From Erysipelotrichaceae bacterium (lineage in GTDB: Bacteria; Bacillota_I; Bacilli_A; Erysipelotrichales; Erysipelotrichaceae), in assembly GCA_017533785.1 (NCBI GenBank), contig JAFWII010000002.1, positions 1 to 64,000 of the forward strand: a stretch of 64,000 bases of DNA, written 5' to 3'. Positions 23,243 to 31,665 of this stretch are shown here, piece after piece (within the stretch, counting starts at the first letter, position 1; every line of letters begins with the position of its first letter). Made by a program: the position numbers and the translations under genes. The notes under the pieces were generated by a model. The model was not told the DNA's origin, ran no database searches, and worked only from the letters and a program-made list of their open reading frames with translations.

Positions 23243-26200
23243 CTATTTCCGCAGGATCTCGCGGACCTCCTTCAAACGTCTGCGGGCATACCGTGTATTG
23301 CCGTCGTTTTCGCCGTAGATCCGCAGATAGCCGGCTTCGAGTTCCTCATAATACTTCAATGCTTCCTGGAATTTTTCCATCTTGTACAGGATCTCCGCAA
23401 GAGAGTAGACAGCCAGGACTGTACGCCTGTCCTCGTTTCCGAGGACCTTCCTCCGTTTTTCAAGCACCTCGCGGCGAATTGCGAGCGCTTCTTCACAGAG
23501 ACCGTTCTTTTCGCACGCATAAGAAACGTTGCTCAGGCTGAGAAGCGTATCAGGGTGCTCCGGACCGAGGACTTCGCAGCGTTTTTCATATGCTTTGCGG
23601 CTCATATCCAGATATACGTCCGGCTGATCCGTTTTGCTGTATCTGTATGCCAGATTGTTCAGCGCAAGCATACTGAGCGGATCATTCTCGCCGAAAAGGC
23701 CGACACATCGGCTGTAAGTCTGCCGGTCAAGTTCCATAGACGCCGCTGGATCGCTGCTGAAGAGCGAACTCGAAAGATTCAGCCGGAGATCAAGCACATC
23801 CCGGTCTCCACTGCCGAAAAACGCTTCTTCCTTTTCGATCAGCGCTCTCTTTTTCGCCAGATCGGTCTCCGCATTGACGGCTGACCGGTAAGCGACCTTC
23901 AGGTTCTTCTTTGTAACCTGCGTCGACTTGTTCTCTTCGCCGAGAGTATCTCTGCGCTGTATATATGCCTGCTCATTCAACTCGATCGCGCGGTCGTATT
24001 CTTTCAGATTCCAATATGTATTCGCTAGATCATGGAGCACATTCAGCGTATCCGGATGTGTCTCCCCGAGTTTTTTGCTGCGGATCCGGTACAGCTCCTC
24101 TTCGACAGGAAGCTCTTTTCTGAATTCTTTCGTGCGGTAGTACAGATCTGAAAGCTCGCTGAGCGCCTTGGCCACTCCGTCAGATTCCGCGCCGTAAACA
24201 GTTCTGCTCCGGTCACAGTAGTCCAGCATTTTCTCTTCTGCAGAGGACAGATCACCCATACTGATCTCCAAATATGCCAGATTATACAGATTTGTTATCA
24301 GCGAAGGATCGTATTTGTCCTGGATCCTCGAACGTTTCCTGTACACTTGCTGAAGAAGATCGTGCGCCTTGTCGTACTCCTTCAGAGCGGAGTGGTCAAG
24401 TGACAGGTTATTGGCGATCGAGAGGAACTGGTCGCTGTTTTCGCCCTGCGCAACCAGCGCCCGGTCGTATGCCTGCTGATGGATTTCCTTGGCTTTGTTG
24501 TATTGCTTCAGTCTGTAATAGATCCTGCCGATATCATTCAGTGTTCCGATCGTATCCGGATTGGATCCGCCCAGCACTTCTTTCTGCTGTTCATAGATCA
24601 ACTGCATCATGGTAAGCGCTTCTTCCGATTTTCCGCTGCGCTGATAAGCTGAAGCCAGCAGCCGGCTGGTGAGCAGTGTCAGCGGATGCTTGGGGCCGAG
24701 GACTCTCTTTCTTTTCTCCACGACTTCTTCGTAGATCGGTATCGAATTCGCGAGGTCGTTCATGTTGCCGTAGGTTATCGCGAGATTATGAAGATTGGAC
24801 AGAATGCGCGGGTCGTCTTCCTTCTTGATCTTTTTTCTTTTCTCGATCACTTCCTTAAGAGTCGCGATCGCCTTCTCATTCATCCTGCAGTTGCTGTATT
24901 CCAGACCGAGATTGCCCAAAGCCGTTAATGTTTCAGGATGATCCGGGCCATAGACTTTCTTTTCTATCTCATAGAATTCTTCCTTTAGAGCCAGTGCTTT
25001 TTTCCGATAACCGGCATCGGAATATGCCAGTGCCCTCTCGTTCAGACAAACAAGATAAGAACGGTCATCTTCGGAGTAGGATTCTCTGTAACACTCGACC
25101 GCTTTGTCCAGATGCTGTATCGCTGCTTCATACTCGCCGCAGGTCCGTTTCATTTCGCCAAGCACATCTTTCCAAAGTGCCTTCTCTTTGTTTGCCCGAC
25201 AGAGTTTTTCTTCACATCGTTCGGTCGTTTCCGCAAGTCTGCGGATCTCGGTAATTCCGTAAGAATACAGCGAGCGGGTGAGACTCCGAAGGATATCATG
25301 TATGAGCATATGGTCTTCCGGTTTCAGGACGATCCGGCTCTGCGCACAGCTTTCCAGCAGTTCGCTGACACGATCCGAATAATAATGCAGGTCTTCTTTC
25401 TTTTTGACCCGCTCAAGATATACTCCCAAAATAGCGCTGACAGAGGCAGAACGCGCTTCTTCCGGGTAGTTCTTGTCTTCATAGATCCCAAGGCGCGCTG
25501 CCCGGTGCAGAAAATAACGATCCTGATTGTCTTTACTGATCATCGTGGTCGCGACGAGTGAATGATAAGCTTCGCTGTAGGGCAGATAATTCTGGTAGAC
25601 TTTTTCGAATACTTCCCGGTAATCGCGGTCTGTCCAGTGGCTCATGGAAGACATCAGCCGGATCACGGTCTTTTCTTCGCTGTTCAGCCCGCGCACATAG
25701 CGTTCCAGCAGATCCTGCTTGTTCAGATTGCGGAACTGCTCCGCGGTGGGCATTCCTTCCTTCCGGTAGTTCACTACGCTCAGATAGAGGTAGATCGGTG
25801 AACCGCCGGCGGCGTCATAGATCTTATCGACGATCTCCTGATCCTCGATCCCTTCTTTCCGAAGGTATTCTGCCGAATCCTTATAAGAAAGATCGCCAAG
25901 AAGGTGCTCATTTGCTTCTTCGGAATAGATCTTATTTCTGCCTGCGATGACCCAGCAGGTGTTGCAGGCATCTTTCAGTTCCTCACTGAGCCAGGAACCG
26001 GCTGCAAAACTGTTCTGCAGCAGCTCAAAAGTGTCGATCAAAAAGACGATCCCGTAATCGCGTTCGCTGTTATTCAGATCGGTCTTAAAGAATTCGACCA
26101 TGTTCCGGCGCAGATCTTCTGTTGTTTCACTGTAGGAGATCGCTTCATAGTACTCACGGTATGTTTCTCTGTGTTTCTTGTCTTCGATCTTATCCAGAAT

Positions 26201-26734
26201 GCCGGAAAGGATCTCTCCGCCCTTTTTCACCTTCTCGTAAAGATCGGAAAGCAGCCCGAAACCGGGAATAAACAAAGACGCTGTATCCAGCATTTCTTCA
26301 TATTTCGAAAGCGCGGAACCTCTGTCATTCTCAGCGACCGAAAGAGTCAGCCCGGTGATCTCTTTATACTTTTTGACAGCTACGTCAAAGATCGGAAAAG
26401 CGAGATCCTTCTGCGCCGCTTGAAGACGGTATCGAAGATGGCAAAGCACCTCGATCATATCCGTGGAGGTCTCAAGATCGTACAGGACCGCAGTGTATTT
26501 GCCCCGGAAGACAAAACCGTCGTCAAAACTGTATTTCGTTTCCGTTTCCATGCGGTCGATATTCCGCTTCAGTTCATTCAGCAGCCAGGTCTTGCCGATC
26601 CCGCCCTCCCCGTAGAAAGTGATGACCTGATGACCCTGCGGATCTTCTTCCAGTCTGCGCAGAGTGTGCCAGAAAGCTTCACGAGGTTCTTCTCTGTCTG
26701 TAAACAGCATATGTGCAGGTTTAACGAGCGCCAT
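23243..26734 (-). CDS. STAND-type (NB-ARC-like) ATPase with tetratricopeptide repeats
   Basis: 1163 residues, cytoplasmic. N-terminal NTPase: Walker A GEGGIGKT at 42-49, Walker B-like VFLIDTFE near 230-237, sensor VIAGRNK near 262-268, and a GxP-type motif GGSPIYL near 310, the pattern of STAND/NB-ARC switches. A winged-helix-like region (about 330-500) leads to roughly a dozen kinesin-light-chain-like TPRs (about 505-1150), many with the GPxHPxTL hallmark. No effector domain (nuclease, TIR, protease, membrane) is fused. The family senses ligands through the repeats and oligomerises; roles include phage defence and regulation. No partner gene is adjacent. Start supported by GAGGAGA. Confidence 0.85.
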   Translation of the reverse strand: MALVKPAHMLFTDREEPREAFWHTLRRLEEDPQGHQVITFYGEGGIGKTWLLNELKRNIDRMETETKYSFDDGFVFRGKYTAVLYDLETSTDMIEVLCHLRYRLQAAQKDLAFPIFDVAVKKYKEITGLTLSVAENDRGSALSKYEEMLDTASLFIPGFGLLSDLYEKVKKGGEILSGILDKIEDKKHRETYREYYEAISYSETTEDLRRNMVEFFKTDLNNSERDYGIVFLIDTFELLQNSFAAGSWLSEELKDACNTCWVIAGRNKIYSEEANEHLLGDLSYKDSAEYLRKEGIEDQEIVDKIYDAAGGSPIYLYLSVVNYRKEGMPTAEQFRNLNKQDLLERYVRGLNSEEKTVIRLMSSMSHWTDRDYREVFEKVYQNYLPYSEAYHSLVATTMISKDNQDRYFLHRAARLGIYEDKNYPEEARSASVSAILGVYLERVKKKEDLHYYSDRVSELLESCAQSRIVLKPEDHMLIHDILRSLTRSLYSYGITEIRRLAETTERCEEKLCRANKEKALWKDVLGEMKRTCGEYEAAIQHLDKAVECYRESYSEDDRSYLVCLNERALAYSDAGYRKKALALKEEFYEIEKKVYGPDHPETLTALGNLGLEYSNCRMNEKAIATLKEVIEKRKKIKKEDDPRILSNLHNLAITYGNMNDLANSIPIYEEVVEKRKRVLGPKHPLTLLTSRLLASAYQRSGKSEEALTMMQLIYEQQKEVLGGSNPDTIGTLNDIGRIYYRLKQYNKAKEIHQQAYDRALVAQGENSDQFLSIANNLSLDHSALKEYDKAHDLLQQVYRKRSRIQDKYDPSLITNLYNLAYLEISMGDLSSAEEKMLDYCDRSRTVYGAESDGVAKALSELSDLYYRTKEFRKELPVEEELYRIRSKKLGETHPDTLNVLHDLANTYWNLKEYDRAIELNEQAYIQRRDTLGEENKSTQVTKKNLKVAYRSAVNAETDLAKKRALIEKEEAFFGSGDRDVLDLRLNLSSSLFSSDPAASMELDRQTYSRCVGLFGENDPLSMLALNNLAYRYSKTDQPDVYLDMSRKAYEKRCEVLGPEHPDTLLSLSNVSYACEKNGLCEEALAIRREVLEKRRKVLGNEDRRTVLAVYSLAEILYKMEKFQEALKYYEELEAGYLRIYGENDGNTRYARRRLKEVREILRK

Positions 26735-26760
26735 AATGATCTCTCCTCTTTTTCCATTCC

Positions 26761-26790
26761 ATTATATCAATCAAAAAAATGCGCATTCAA
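26761..26790 (-). promoter_or_regulatory. Promoter of the STAND ATPase gene
   Basis: On the minus strand TTGAAT (26785-26790), an 18-base spacer and consensus TATAAT (26761-26766). Transcription should start about 20 bases before the ATG. Confidence 0.7.
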
Positions 26791-26809
26791 CGGCATAGAT
26801 CCAACAATT

Positions 26810-26856
26810 AAAAAAACCGCCGTGGGAACGGGGAAAGAACCTCATTCCGCAGCGGT
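26810..26856 (-). terminator. Terminator of the ECF transporter gene, overlapping its stop
   Basis: On the minus strand a long imperfect hairpin (ACCGCTGCGGAATGAGG with the matching CCCGTTCCCACGGCGGT arm) is followed by a run of T. The TGA stop (26842-26844) lies in the 5' arm. Confidence 0.7.
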
Positions 26857-27477
26857 CCGCTGTGATGCATGCACTCTTTGTTTCAGGAACGGCGAGACCC
26901 GCTTATAAAGCAGGACGGTAATGACCGAAAGCAGGACGCCCTTGATCAGATTGAACGGGGTAGTGCAGCAAAGCACCAGCATGAAGACAGAATCAACAGC
27001 CGGGAAGATCGCCTGGCCGGCGCCGATGATCGCTTCCAGCGGGAAATGCATGATCGATACATAAGCCGGGATCACGAGCCAGAGATTGATCGCGAATCCG
27101 GCAGCCGCCATGCAGAGCACACCGATCAATAATGCGATCATAGCTCCCCTGCGGGTACGGTTCTTCTGATAGTACATTGCCGCCGGAACAGCGAACGCGC
27201 AGCCGACCAGGAAATTGGCGAGTTCACCGACAAACGCTGTCGTTGTCGGTTTGAACAGCAGTTTCAGCAGGATCTTGATGAACTCGATCAGTACGGCGCT
27301 CAGCGGACCGAGCGCAAAGCCACCGATCAGCACCGGGATCTCGGAAAAATCCATCTTGTAGAAAGTCGGTGCGATGAACGGAAGCGCGAATTCGAAGTAC
27401 ATCAGGATAAAGGCGCAGACGCCGAGTATGGCGATGCGGGTCATCCGGGCGGTTGTCAGAAATCTCTCTTTTTTCAT
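26842..27477 (-). CDS. ribU: ECF transporter S component, riboflavin type (RibU)
   Basis: 211 residues, five to six membrane spans. Features of RibU: FALPFIAPTFYKMDFSEIPVLIGGFALGP near 30-58, LLFKPTTTAFVGELANFLVG near 75-95, and a C-terminal span ending TTPFNLIKG. It would bind riboflavin or FMN precursor and pass it through a shared EcfA/A'/T module encoded elsewhere. I start at 27477 (MKKERFL) because AAGGAGA lies seven bases upstream. An FMN riboswitch lies directly upstream, which settles the likely ligand. Confidence 0.92.
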   Translation of the reverse strand: MKKERFLTTARMTRIAILGVCAFILMYFEFALPFIAPTFYKMDFSEIPVLIGGFALGPLSAVLIEFIKILLKLLFKPTTTAFVGELANFLVGCAFAVPAAMYYQKNRTRRGAMIALLIGVLCMAAAGFAINLWLVIPAYVSIMHFPLEAIIGAGQAIFPAVDSVFMLVLCCTTPFNLIKGVLLSVITVLLYKRVSPFLKQRVHASQRTAAE

Positions 27478-27494
27478 ACGAATATCTCCTTCCA

Positions 27495-27518
27495 AGAAAA
27501 AAAGGTTCTGCCAAACCT
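27495..27518 (-). terminator. Expression-platform terminator of the FMN riboswitch
   Basis: On the minus strand AGGTT-tggcag-AACCT is followed by seven T residues, just downstream of the aptamer and just before the ribosome site. The stem is short (5 bp), so its exact pairing with an alternative antiterminator is uncertain. Confidence 0.55.
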
Positions 27519-27539
27519 CAGGTAATCAATTAAAAAGCT

Positions 27540-27642
27540 CTTCTTTCATCCAGACTGTTACTGTCGGTACCGGAATCTCACCGGTTCAGCTGAAGCGCGC
27601 GGACTGTACCGCCGATCGGGAATTGCACCCTGCCCTGAAGTT
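27540..27642 (-). ncRNA. FMN riboswitch (RFN element)
   Basis: Read on the minus strand, the conserved RFN blocks follow in order: CAGGGCAGGGTGCAATTCCCG, GGCGGTACAGTCCGCG, CCGGTGAGATTCCGGTACCG (as separate segments), then ACAGTCTGGATGAAAGAAG. All the named RFN hallmarks are present. FMN binding is expected to shut off the transporter gene downstream. Confidence 0.95.
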
Positions 27643-27652
27643 TTACATTCCC

Positions 27653-27681
27653 ATCTTAGCACCGGCGCATTTTCGTGTAAA
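27653..27681 (-). promoter_or_regulatory. Promoter of the riboswitch-ribU transcript
   Basis: On the minus strand TTTACA (27676-27681), a 17-base spacer and TAAGAT (27653-27658). The transcript would begin near 27646, a few bases before the aptamer. Confidence 0.75.
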
Positions 27682-27736
27682 CAAAAAGGCTTTAATGACT
27701 TTCATTGCCTGATTCAATGATAAAAAGCGCGCGTAA

Positions 27737-27765
27737 TTAACAATCTCCCCTGCTTCTGTTAAGAT
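27737..27765 (+). promoter_or_regulatory. Promoter of the Ig-like lipoprotein gene
   Basis: TTAACA (27737-27742), a 17-base spacer and TAAGAT (27760-27765), giving a leader of about 48 bases before the ATG at 27820. Confidence 0.65.
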
Positions 27766-27819
27766 GAAAGCAGATGAACTGACTCTCAACGCTTTTAGAT
27801 GAGATGAAAGGAGAGACTC

Positions 27820-29388
27820 ATGAAATCAAGAAAGATCATATCCGTCTTCCTTATCGCTTTATTGACAGCTCTCTGTCTGAGTGCCTGCTCCGGCGATAAA
27901 ACTCCGACCGTCGACGTCGGCGGCAAGACCTATTACAATACCGTCGAGCTTTTCGGAAACGAAGACCATACCCGGATCTGGTTCGGCAAGGACGGCAGCT
28001 TCGTCATGGACGAAAACAGTGCCGAAGGCCGGAAAGAGTATTCCGGCAACTGGAGCGTAAAGGAAAATGTCTGCACCCTGAACGTGACCAGCGGTGACGG
28101 ACCTTCGAAGATTATCCTGCAGATCGAGGATGCGGATACGCTGACTCTGCAGACGACCCTGGCCGGTTCGAAATCCGGACAGAAGTTCTCGACCAGCGAA
28201 ACCAAAGGTCCGACTGACGAGAAAGGCAATCCTTCCAGTGAGCCTGTCCCGACAGCCGATCCTTATAAACTCGGTTACGGCACCTATTACAATGTATCCC
28301 AGAACTCCGTTTATACTTCCTATGTTGAGATCAACAAGGACGGAACTTTCTCCTTCCTGGACCGTAACGCCGCTTCCGGAGGTCTGGAGATCCAGGGCAC
28401 TTACAAGAAAGACGGCAACAAGCTTGTCTTAGGCGACTTTACCAAATACAACGGCGATCCTTCACTGACTGAGATCAATTTCACGATCATTGACGAGAAG
28501 AATCTGGAGCTGAACTCCACGATCCAGATCTCAAAGAAAGGCAACGCCTTTACGACAGACTACACGCCGCCATCCGCTCCGCCGGCCATTCCGTGCACCA
28601 GTCTGAGTTCTCCATACACGTATTTATACGCAGTTGAAGGCACCGGTGCCTGGAGCATCAATGATTACTTCACGGTAACACCGAAGAACACCACCGACAA
28701 ACTTGTCTATCAGGTCGATGACGAGTCTATCGTCACATGCGATCAGAACGGCAACGTCAAGGCAGGTAAAGCCGGTGAGACAAAGATCCGTATCACCTGC
28801 GGCAGCCAGCAGCTCGTCTTCAGGTGGGAGACAAGAAAGAAAGGTCCGGAGAAGATCAATCTTACACCCGCTTCTCTGACTCTCCAGCTCAACGAGACTG
28901 GCAAGCTCACTGCCAAGATCGTTCCGGAAACAGCCAATCCCAACCTGACCTGGAAATCATCCAATACGGCCGTTGCGACAGTCGATGGCGACGGCTTTGT
29001 CAAACCGAAGCTTCCAGGCAACACCAAGATCACCGTCACCGGTACCAACGGCGTAAGCTCAAGCTGCAGTGTCAGGGTCGAAGGAGAAAAGATCGTCTTC
29101 AATATGCAGGATAAAGCGACCGTCAAATCGGGAAGCGGCCAGAAGATCCCGGTCGAAGCCTATCACTATGTCTGCTGGGGCGACTACTACAACAAGTACG
29201 ACATCCGGCCGGAGGTTGATTTCCACTGTTCCGACACGTCCGTTCTGGGCTATGACAGCAGCAGCGGCAACGTCTACGTCAAGGGTTCCGTCTCCTCGAC
29301 AAAAGATGTGACCGTCTACTTCACCTGGTCTGACGGCTCCTCGCTCTCGGCAACTTCGCCTACCTACACTGTTCGGGTCGAAAAATAG
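27820..29388 (+). CDS. Secreted lipoprotein with a bacterial Ig-like (BIG2) domain
   Basis: 522 residues. The signal peptide ends in lipobox LSAC near residue 23, so it is anchored on the cell surface. Residues about 30-130 and 140-250 look like two lipocalin-like beta repeats (both contain YYN, an FxxDG turn, and a GxWS/GTYK strand). A BIG2 domain follows near 345-425 (INLTPASLTLQLNETGKLTA...WKSSNTAVATVDGDGFVKPKLPGNTKITV in outline). The last 100 residues resemble another Ig-like fold. A surface or adhesion role is possible but unproved. AAAGGAGA eight bases before ATG supports the start. Confidence 0.82.
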   Translation: MKSRKIISVFLIALLTALCLSACSGDKTPTVDVGGKTYYNTVELFGNEDHTRIWFGKDGSFVMDENSAEGRKEYSGNWSVKENVCTLNVTSGDGPSKIILQIEDADTLTLQTTLAGSKSGQKFSTSETKGPTDEKGNPSSEPVPTADPYKLGYGTYYNVSQNSVYTSYVEINKDGTFSFLDRNAASGGLEIQGTYKKDGNKLVLGDFTKYNGDPSLTEINFTIIDEKNLELNSTIQISKKGNAFTTDYTPPSAPPAIPCTSLSSPYTYLYAVEGTGAWSINDYFTVTPKNTTDKLVYQVDDESIVTCDQNGNVKAGKAGETKIRITCGSQQLVFRWETRKKGPEKINLTPASLTLQLNETGKLTAKIVPETANPNLTWKSSNTAVATVDGDGFVKPKLPGNTKITVTGTNGVSSSCSVRVEGEKIVFNMQDKATVKSGSGQKIPVEAYHYVCWGDYYNKYDIRPEVDFHCSDTSVLGYDSSSGNVYVKGSVSSTKDVTVYFTWSDGSSLSATSPTYTVRVEK

Positions 29389-29420
29389 TACGATCCTGCA
29401 GCAAAGACTGAAATCGCAAC

Positions 29421-29447
29421 AAAAAAGACGCATCAGCGTCTTTTTTT
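29421..29447. terminator. Bidirectional terminator between the lipoprotein gene and efp
   Basis: AAAAAAGACGC-atca-GCGTCTTTTTTT: a strong stem with an A tract on one side and T tract on the other, serving both convergent genes. Confidence 0.88.
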
Positions 29448-29465
29448 CTGAGCTTTGTCCTTCTC

Positions 29466-30023
29466 TTACGCGCGGCCTTTGTAGGTGCCGTCTTCCGTCG
29501 AAACAATGATGTGGTCATCCTCTTTGATGAAGAGCGGGACTTTGACCTGCAGACCGGTCTCGGTGACGGCGTTCTTTAAGGCAGCGGTCGCGGTGTCGCC
29601 CTTGACTGCCTGTTCACATTCCGACAGACCAAGCTCGACTTTATCCGGCAGAGTGATACCCAGGACTTCCGGACCGTACATCATGATCTCGACTTCGATA
29701 TTCGGGATCAGGAAATTCATTTCCCATTCGAGTTTTTCTCTCTGGATCTCGACCTGGTCAAAGGTATCGCCGTCCATGAAGACCAGCATTTCGCCGTCGT
29801 CATACAGGAACTGCATCTTTCTCTTGTCGATCTGCGGCTGTTCGACCTTGTCGCCGCCGGTGAACGCGATCTCGTTGATGACGCCGGTGCGCAGGTTCTT
29901 GACCTTGATCTTGACGATCATCTGGCGCATAGCGGTCTTGTTGCGGTCAACATTGATAACGGAATAAAGCTCGTTCTGATACTCAAAACTGCTTCCCGGT
30001 TTAAGATCATTTACGATAATCAT
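29466..30023 (-). CDS. efp: Elongation factor P
   Basis: 185 residues, three beta-barrel domains. Domain I starts MIIVNDLKPGSSF; domain II has LPDKVELGL; domain III ends GDTATAALKNAVTETG...LFIKEDDHIIVSTEDGTYKGRA in pieces typical of EF-P. It rescues ribosomes stalled at polyproline. Odd: aligned without gaps to B. subtilis EF-P, the tip residue that is normally Lys32 (or Arg in rhamnosylated types) is Met32, in the loop NKTAMRQM. So Lys- or Arg-based modification at that site is impossible. Start supported by GAGAGGT before ATG. Confidence 0.95.
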   Translation of the reverse strand: MIIVNDLKPGSSFEYQNELYSVINVDRNKTAMRQMIVKIKVKNLRTGVINEIAFTGGDKVEQPQIDKRKMQFLYDDGEMLVFMDGDTFDQVEIQREKLEWEMNFLIPNIEVEIMMYGPEVLGITLPDKVELGLSECEQAVKGDTATAALKNAVTETGLQVKVPLFIKEDDHIIVSTEDGTYKGRA

Positions 30024-30172
30024 ATTTACTACCTCTCGTCTTCCTTATTCTATTACAAACAGGCCCTTTTTAAAAGCGGACGGATCCGGGCGCCCTCCCC
30101 GTTCGTGAAAGCAGGGAAACATGCTATAGTTAAGGGAGAAGAGACATTTGCGCAATGTCACAGGAGACAGCC

Positions 30173-30973
30173 ATGAAACCCAGTGAATTCCGGAAATTTT
30201 ATCTGACTTTCGTCGAACTCTACGGCGCGATCGGTTCCGATGACGCTTTCGCGATCATGAAACGCTTTTTTCCGAAACTGCTGAAGAAGGAAATGTATGC
30301 CGACATGAAGAGCCGTACCGGGAAAAAGACAAGGGGCTATTGCATCCTTCCGACAGACGGACGCAGATTTGCGGTCTGTGAGGAAAACAGTGACGAAGAA
30401 GATCTTGCCCACATCTTTTTCGATCACAGGGACCTCCCCTTCTATGTTCCGGACGATCTGCAGGAATACTGGGACATCGGTGCAAACGGTCTGCCGCTGT
30501 CGTCTGCCGGGGAAAAACTGATCGACTATCTTCAGTCCGAGTGCGGCGCTGATTCCGATCACGCGACAGCGAGGACGCTGATCATCGAATACATCATCCT
30601 CAATGCCGATTACGTCGATATTCCGGACAGGATCCTCCGTTATATCGAGATCTGGGAACCGGCGATCGATGACGCGGAAAAACTGCAAACAGTTCTCGAC
30701 CTGATCCTGGAGATGACCAGAACGACGAGACTGCCCTCCTGCTGCGGGCATACTCTGAACGAACTGGATGAGATGGGTGTAGACAACATCGAGGAGCATC
30801 TGTTCGGGATCGCCGATACTCTGTACGATCTGATGCTGAAGGAGGGCCTCAGCGAAGAGGAAATGGTCCGGCAGATCCGGGAAGACAGTTCCCTTCCGGA
30901 GTATGCCAGGGACCTGCTGATCGGACGCCTCAAAGAACTTGCCGAAGAAAAGAAAAACGTCGCGGAAGCCTGA
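30173..30973 (+). CDS. Unknown cytoplasmic protein, all-helical
   Basis: 266 residues, acidic, with no signal peptide or membrane segment. I do not recognise a family. Seen: a central HDxG-free helical region (ATARTLIIEYIILNADYVDIPDRILRYIEIW), CysCysGlyHis in LPSCCGHTL near residue 192, and an acidic-basic coiled C-terminus. The Cys and His could bind metal but this is speculation. I start at 30173 because GGAG lies seven bases before that ATG; an in-frame ATG 18 bases earlier has no ribosome site. A TATAGT box (30125-30130) may be its promoter. Confidence 0.65.
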   Translation: MKPSEFRKFYLTFVELYGAIGSDDAFAIMKRFFPKLLKKEMYADMKSRTGKKTRGYCILPTDGRRFAVCEENSDEEDLAHIFFDHRDLPFYVPDDLQEYWDIGANGLPLSSAGEKLIDYLQSECGADSDHATARTLIIEYIILNADYVDIPDRILRYIEIWEPAIDDAEKLQTVLDLILEMTRTTRLPSCCGHTLNELDEMGVDNIEEHLFGIADTLYDLMLKEGLSEEEMVRQIREDSSLPEYARDLLIGRLKELAEEKKNVAEA

Positions 30974-30982
30974 CGTATAACG

Positions 30983-31019
30983 AAAAGTGTATAGCCCGCT
31001 ATCGGCTATACACTTTTTT
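30983..31019. terminator. Bidirectional terminator after 30973 and the MBL gene
   Basis: AAAAGTGTATAGCC and GGCTATACACTTTT form a 14-bp stem with a seven-base loop. The stop codon of the convergent MBL gene (31018-31020) overlaps the end of the T/A tract. Confidence 0.88.
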
Positions 31020-31629
31020 AATGCTGAAGATAGTAATTGTAGAGCAGTTCCTCTGCCAGCGTCGTCTCCCCTTCATGTCCGGGATGAATGCGCAGCTGCG
31101 GATCCAGTTCGCGCAAAGCACGCAGGCTGTCTTTCATCTTGCGCGCGTCGCCGCCCTCAAGATCAGTGCGCCCGATGCTGCGGCGGAACAGCGTATCTCC
31201 GGTGAAAAGATCATCGCCGATCCGGAAGCAGACAGAACCCTCGGTATGACCGGGCGTATACAGCACATCAAAACGGAACGGTCCGATCCGCAGAGGACCT
31301 TCTGTCAGATCGGTGACCGGACTCTTGATGATCGCGGAGAAACCGAAAAGACGGAGATTTTCCTGAAAGATCTCTCTGGAGGTGGCAAGCTGTTTATCTC
31401 CCGGGTGCAGATAGACCGGAACGTTATATTCTTTTACCAGATCATCCACGCCTTTGATGTGATCAAAATGACCGTGTGTCAGCAGGACGGCAAGCAGTTC
31501 CTTCCCTTCCAGCAGCGGACGGATCTTTTCGATCCTCGCCTCCGCGTCGATGATAACGGCTTTCCCGTCTTCCTCAAGGAGATACATATTGGTCGGCATC
31601 GGGCCGCATACGATCTTTGTGATATTCAT
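31018..31629 (-). CDS. MBL-fold metallohydrolase, glyoxalase II-like
   Basis: 203 residues. The metal ligands of the metallo-beta-lactamase fold are all visible: HGHFDH near 52-57, TPGHTEG near 128, FTGDTLF with the bridging Asp near 147-153, and the final His in HPGHEGE. It resembles the short YcbL-type hydroxyacylglutathione-hydrolase-like proteins; the true thioester substrate is unknown. The ATG at 31629 follows the rpmG terminator by only about 11 bases, and no Shine-Dalgarno is visible, so how it is translated is unclear. Confidence 0.88.
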   Translation of the reverse strand: MNITKIVCGPMPTNMYLLEEDGKAVIIDAEARIEKIRPLLEGKELLAVLLTHGHFDHIKGVDDLVKEYNVPVYLHPGDKQLATSREIFQENLRLFGFSAIIKSPVTDLTEGPLRIGPFRFDVLYTPGHTEGSVCFRIGDDLFTGDTLFRRSIGRTDLEGGDARKMKDSLRALRELDPQLRIHPGHEGETTLAEELLYNYYLQH

Positions 31630-31638
31630 CGTGTAAAC

Positions 31639-31665
31639 AAAAATAAGCCGGCGGGCTTATTTTTT
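31639..31665 (-). terminator. Terminator of rpmG, overlapping its stop
   Basis: On the minus strand AAAATAAGCC-cgcc-GGCTTATTTT followed by TG. The TAA stop of rpmG (31657-31659) is inside the 5' arm. Confidence 0.75.
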
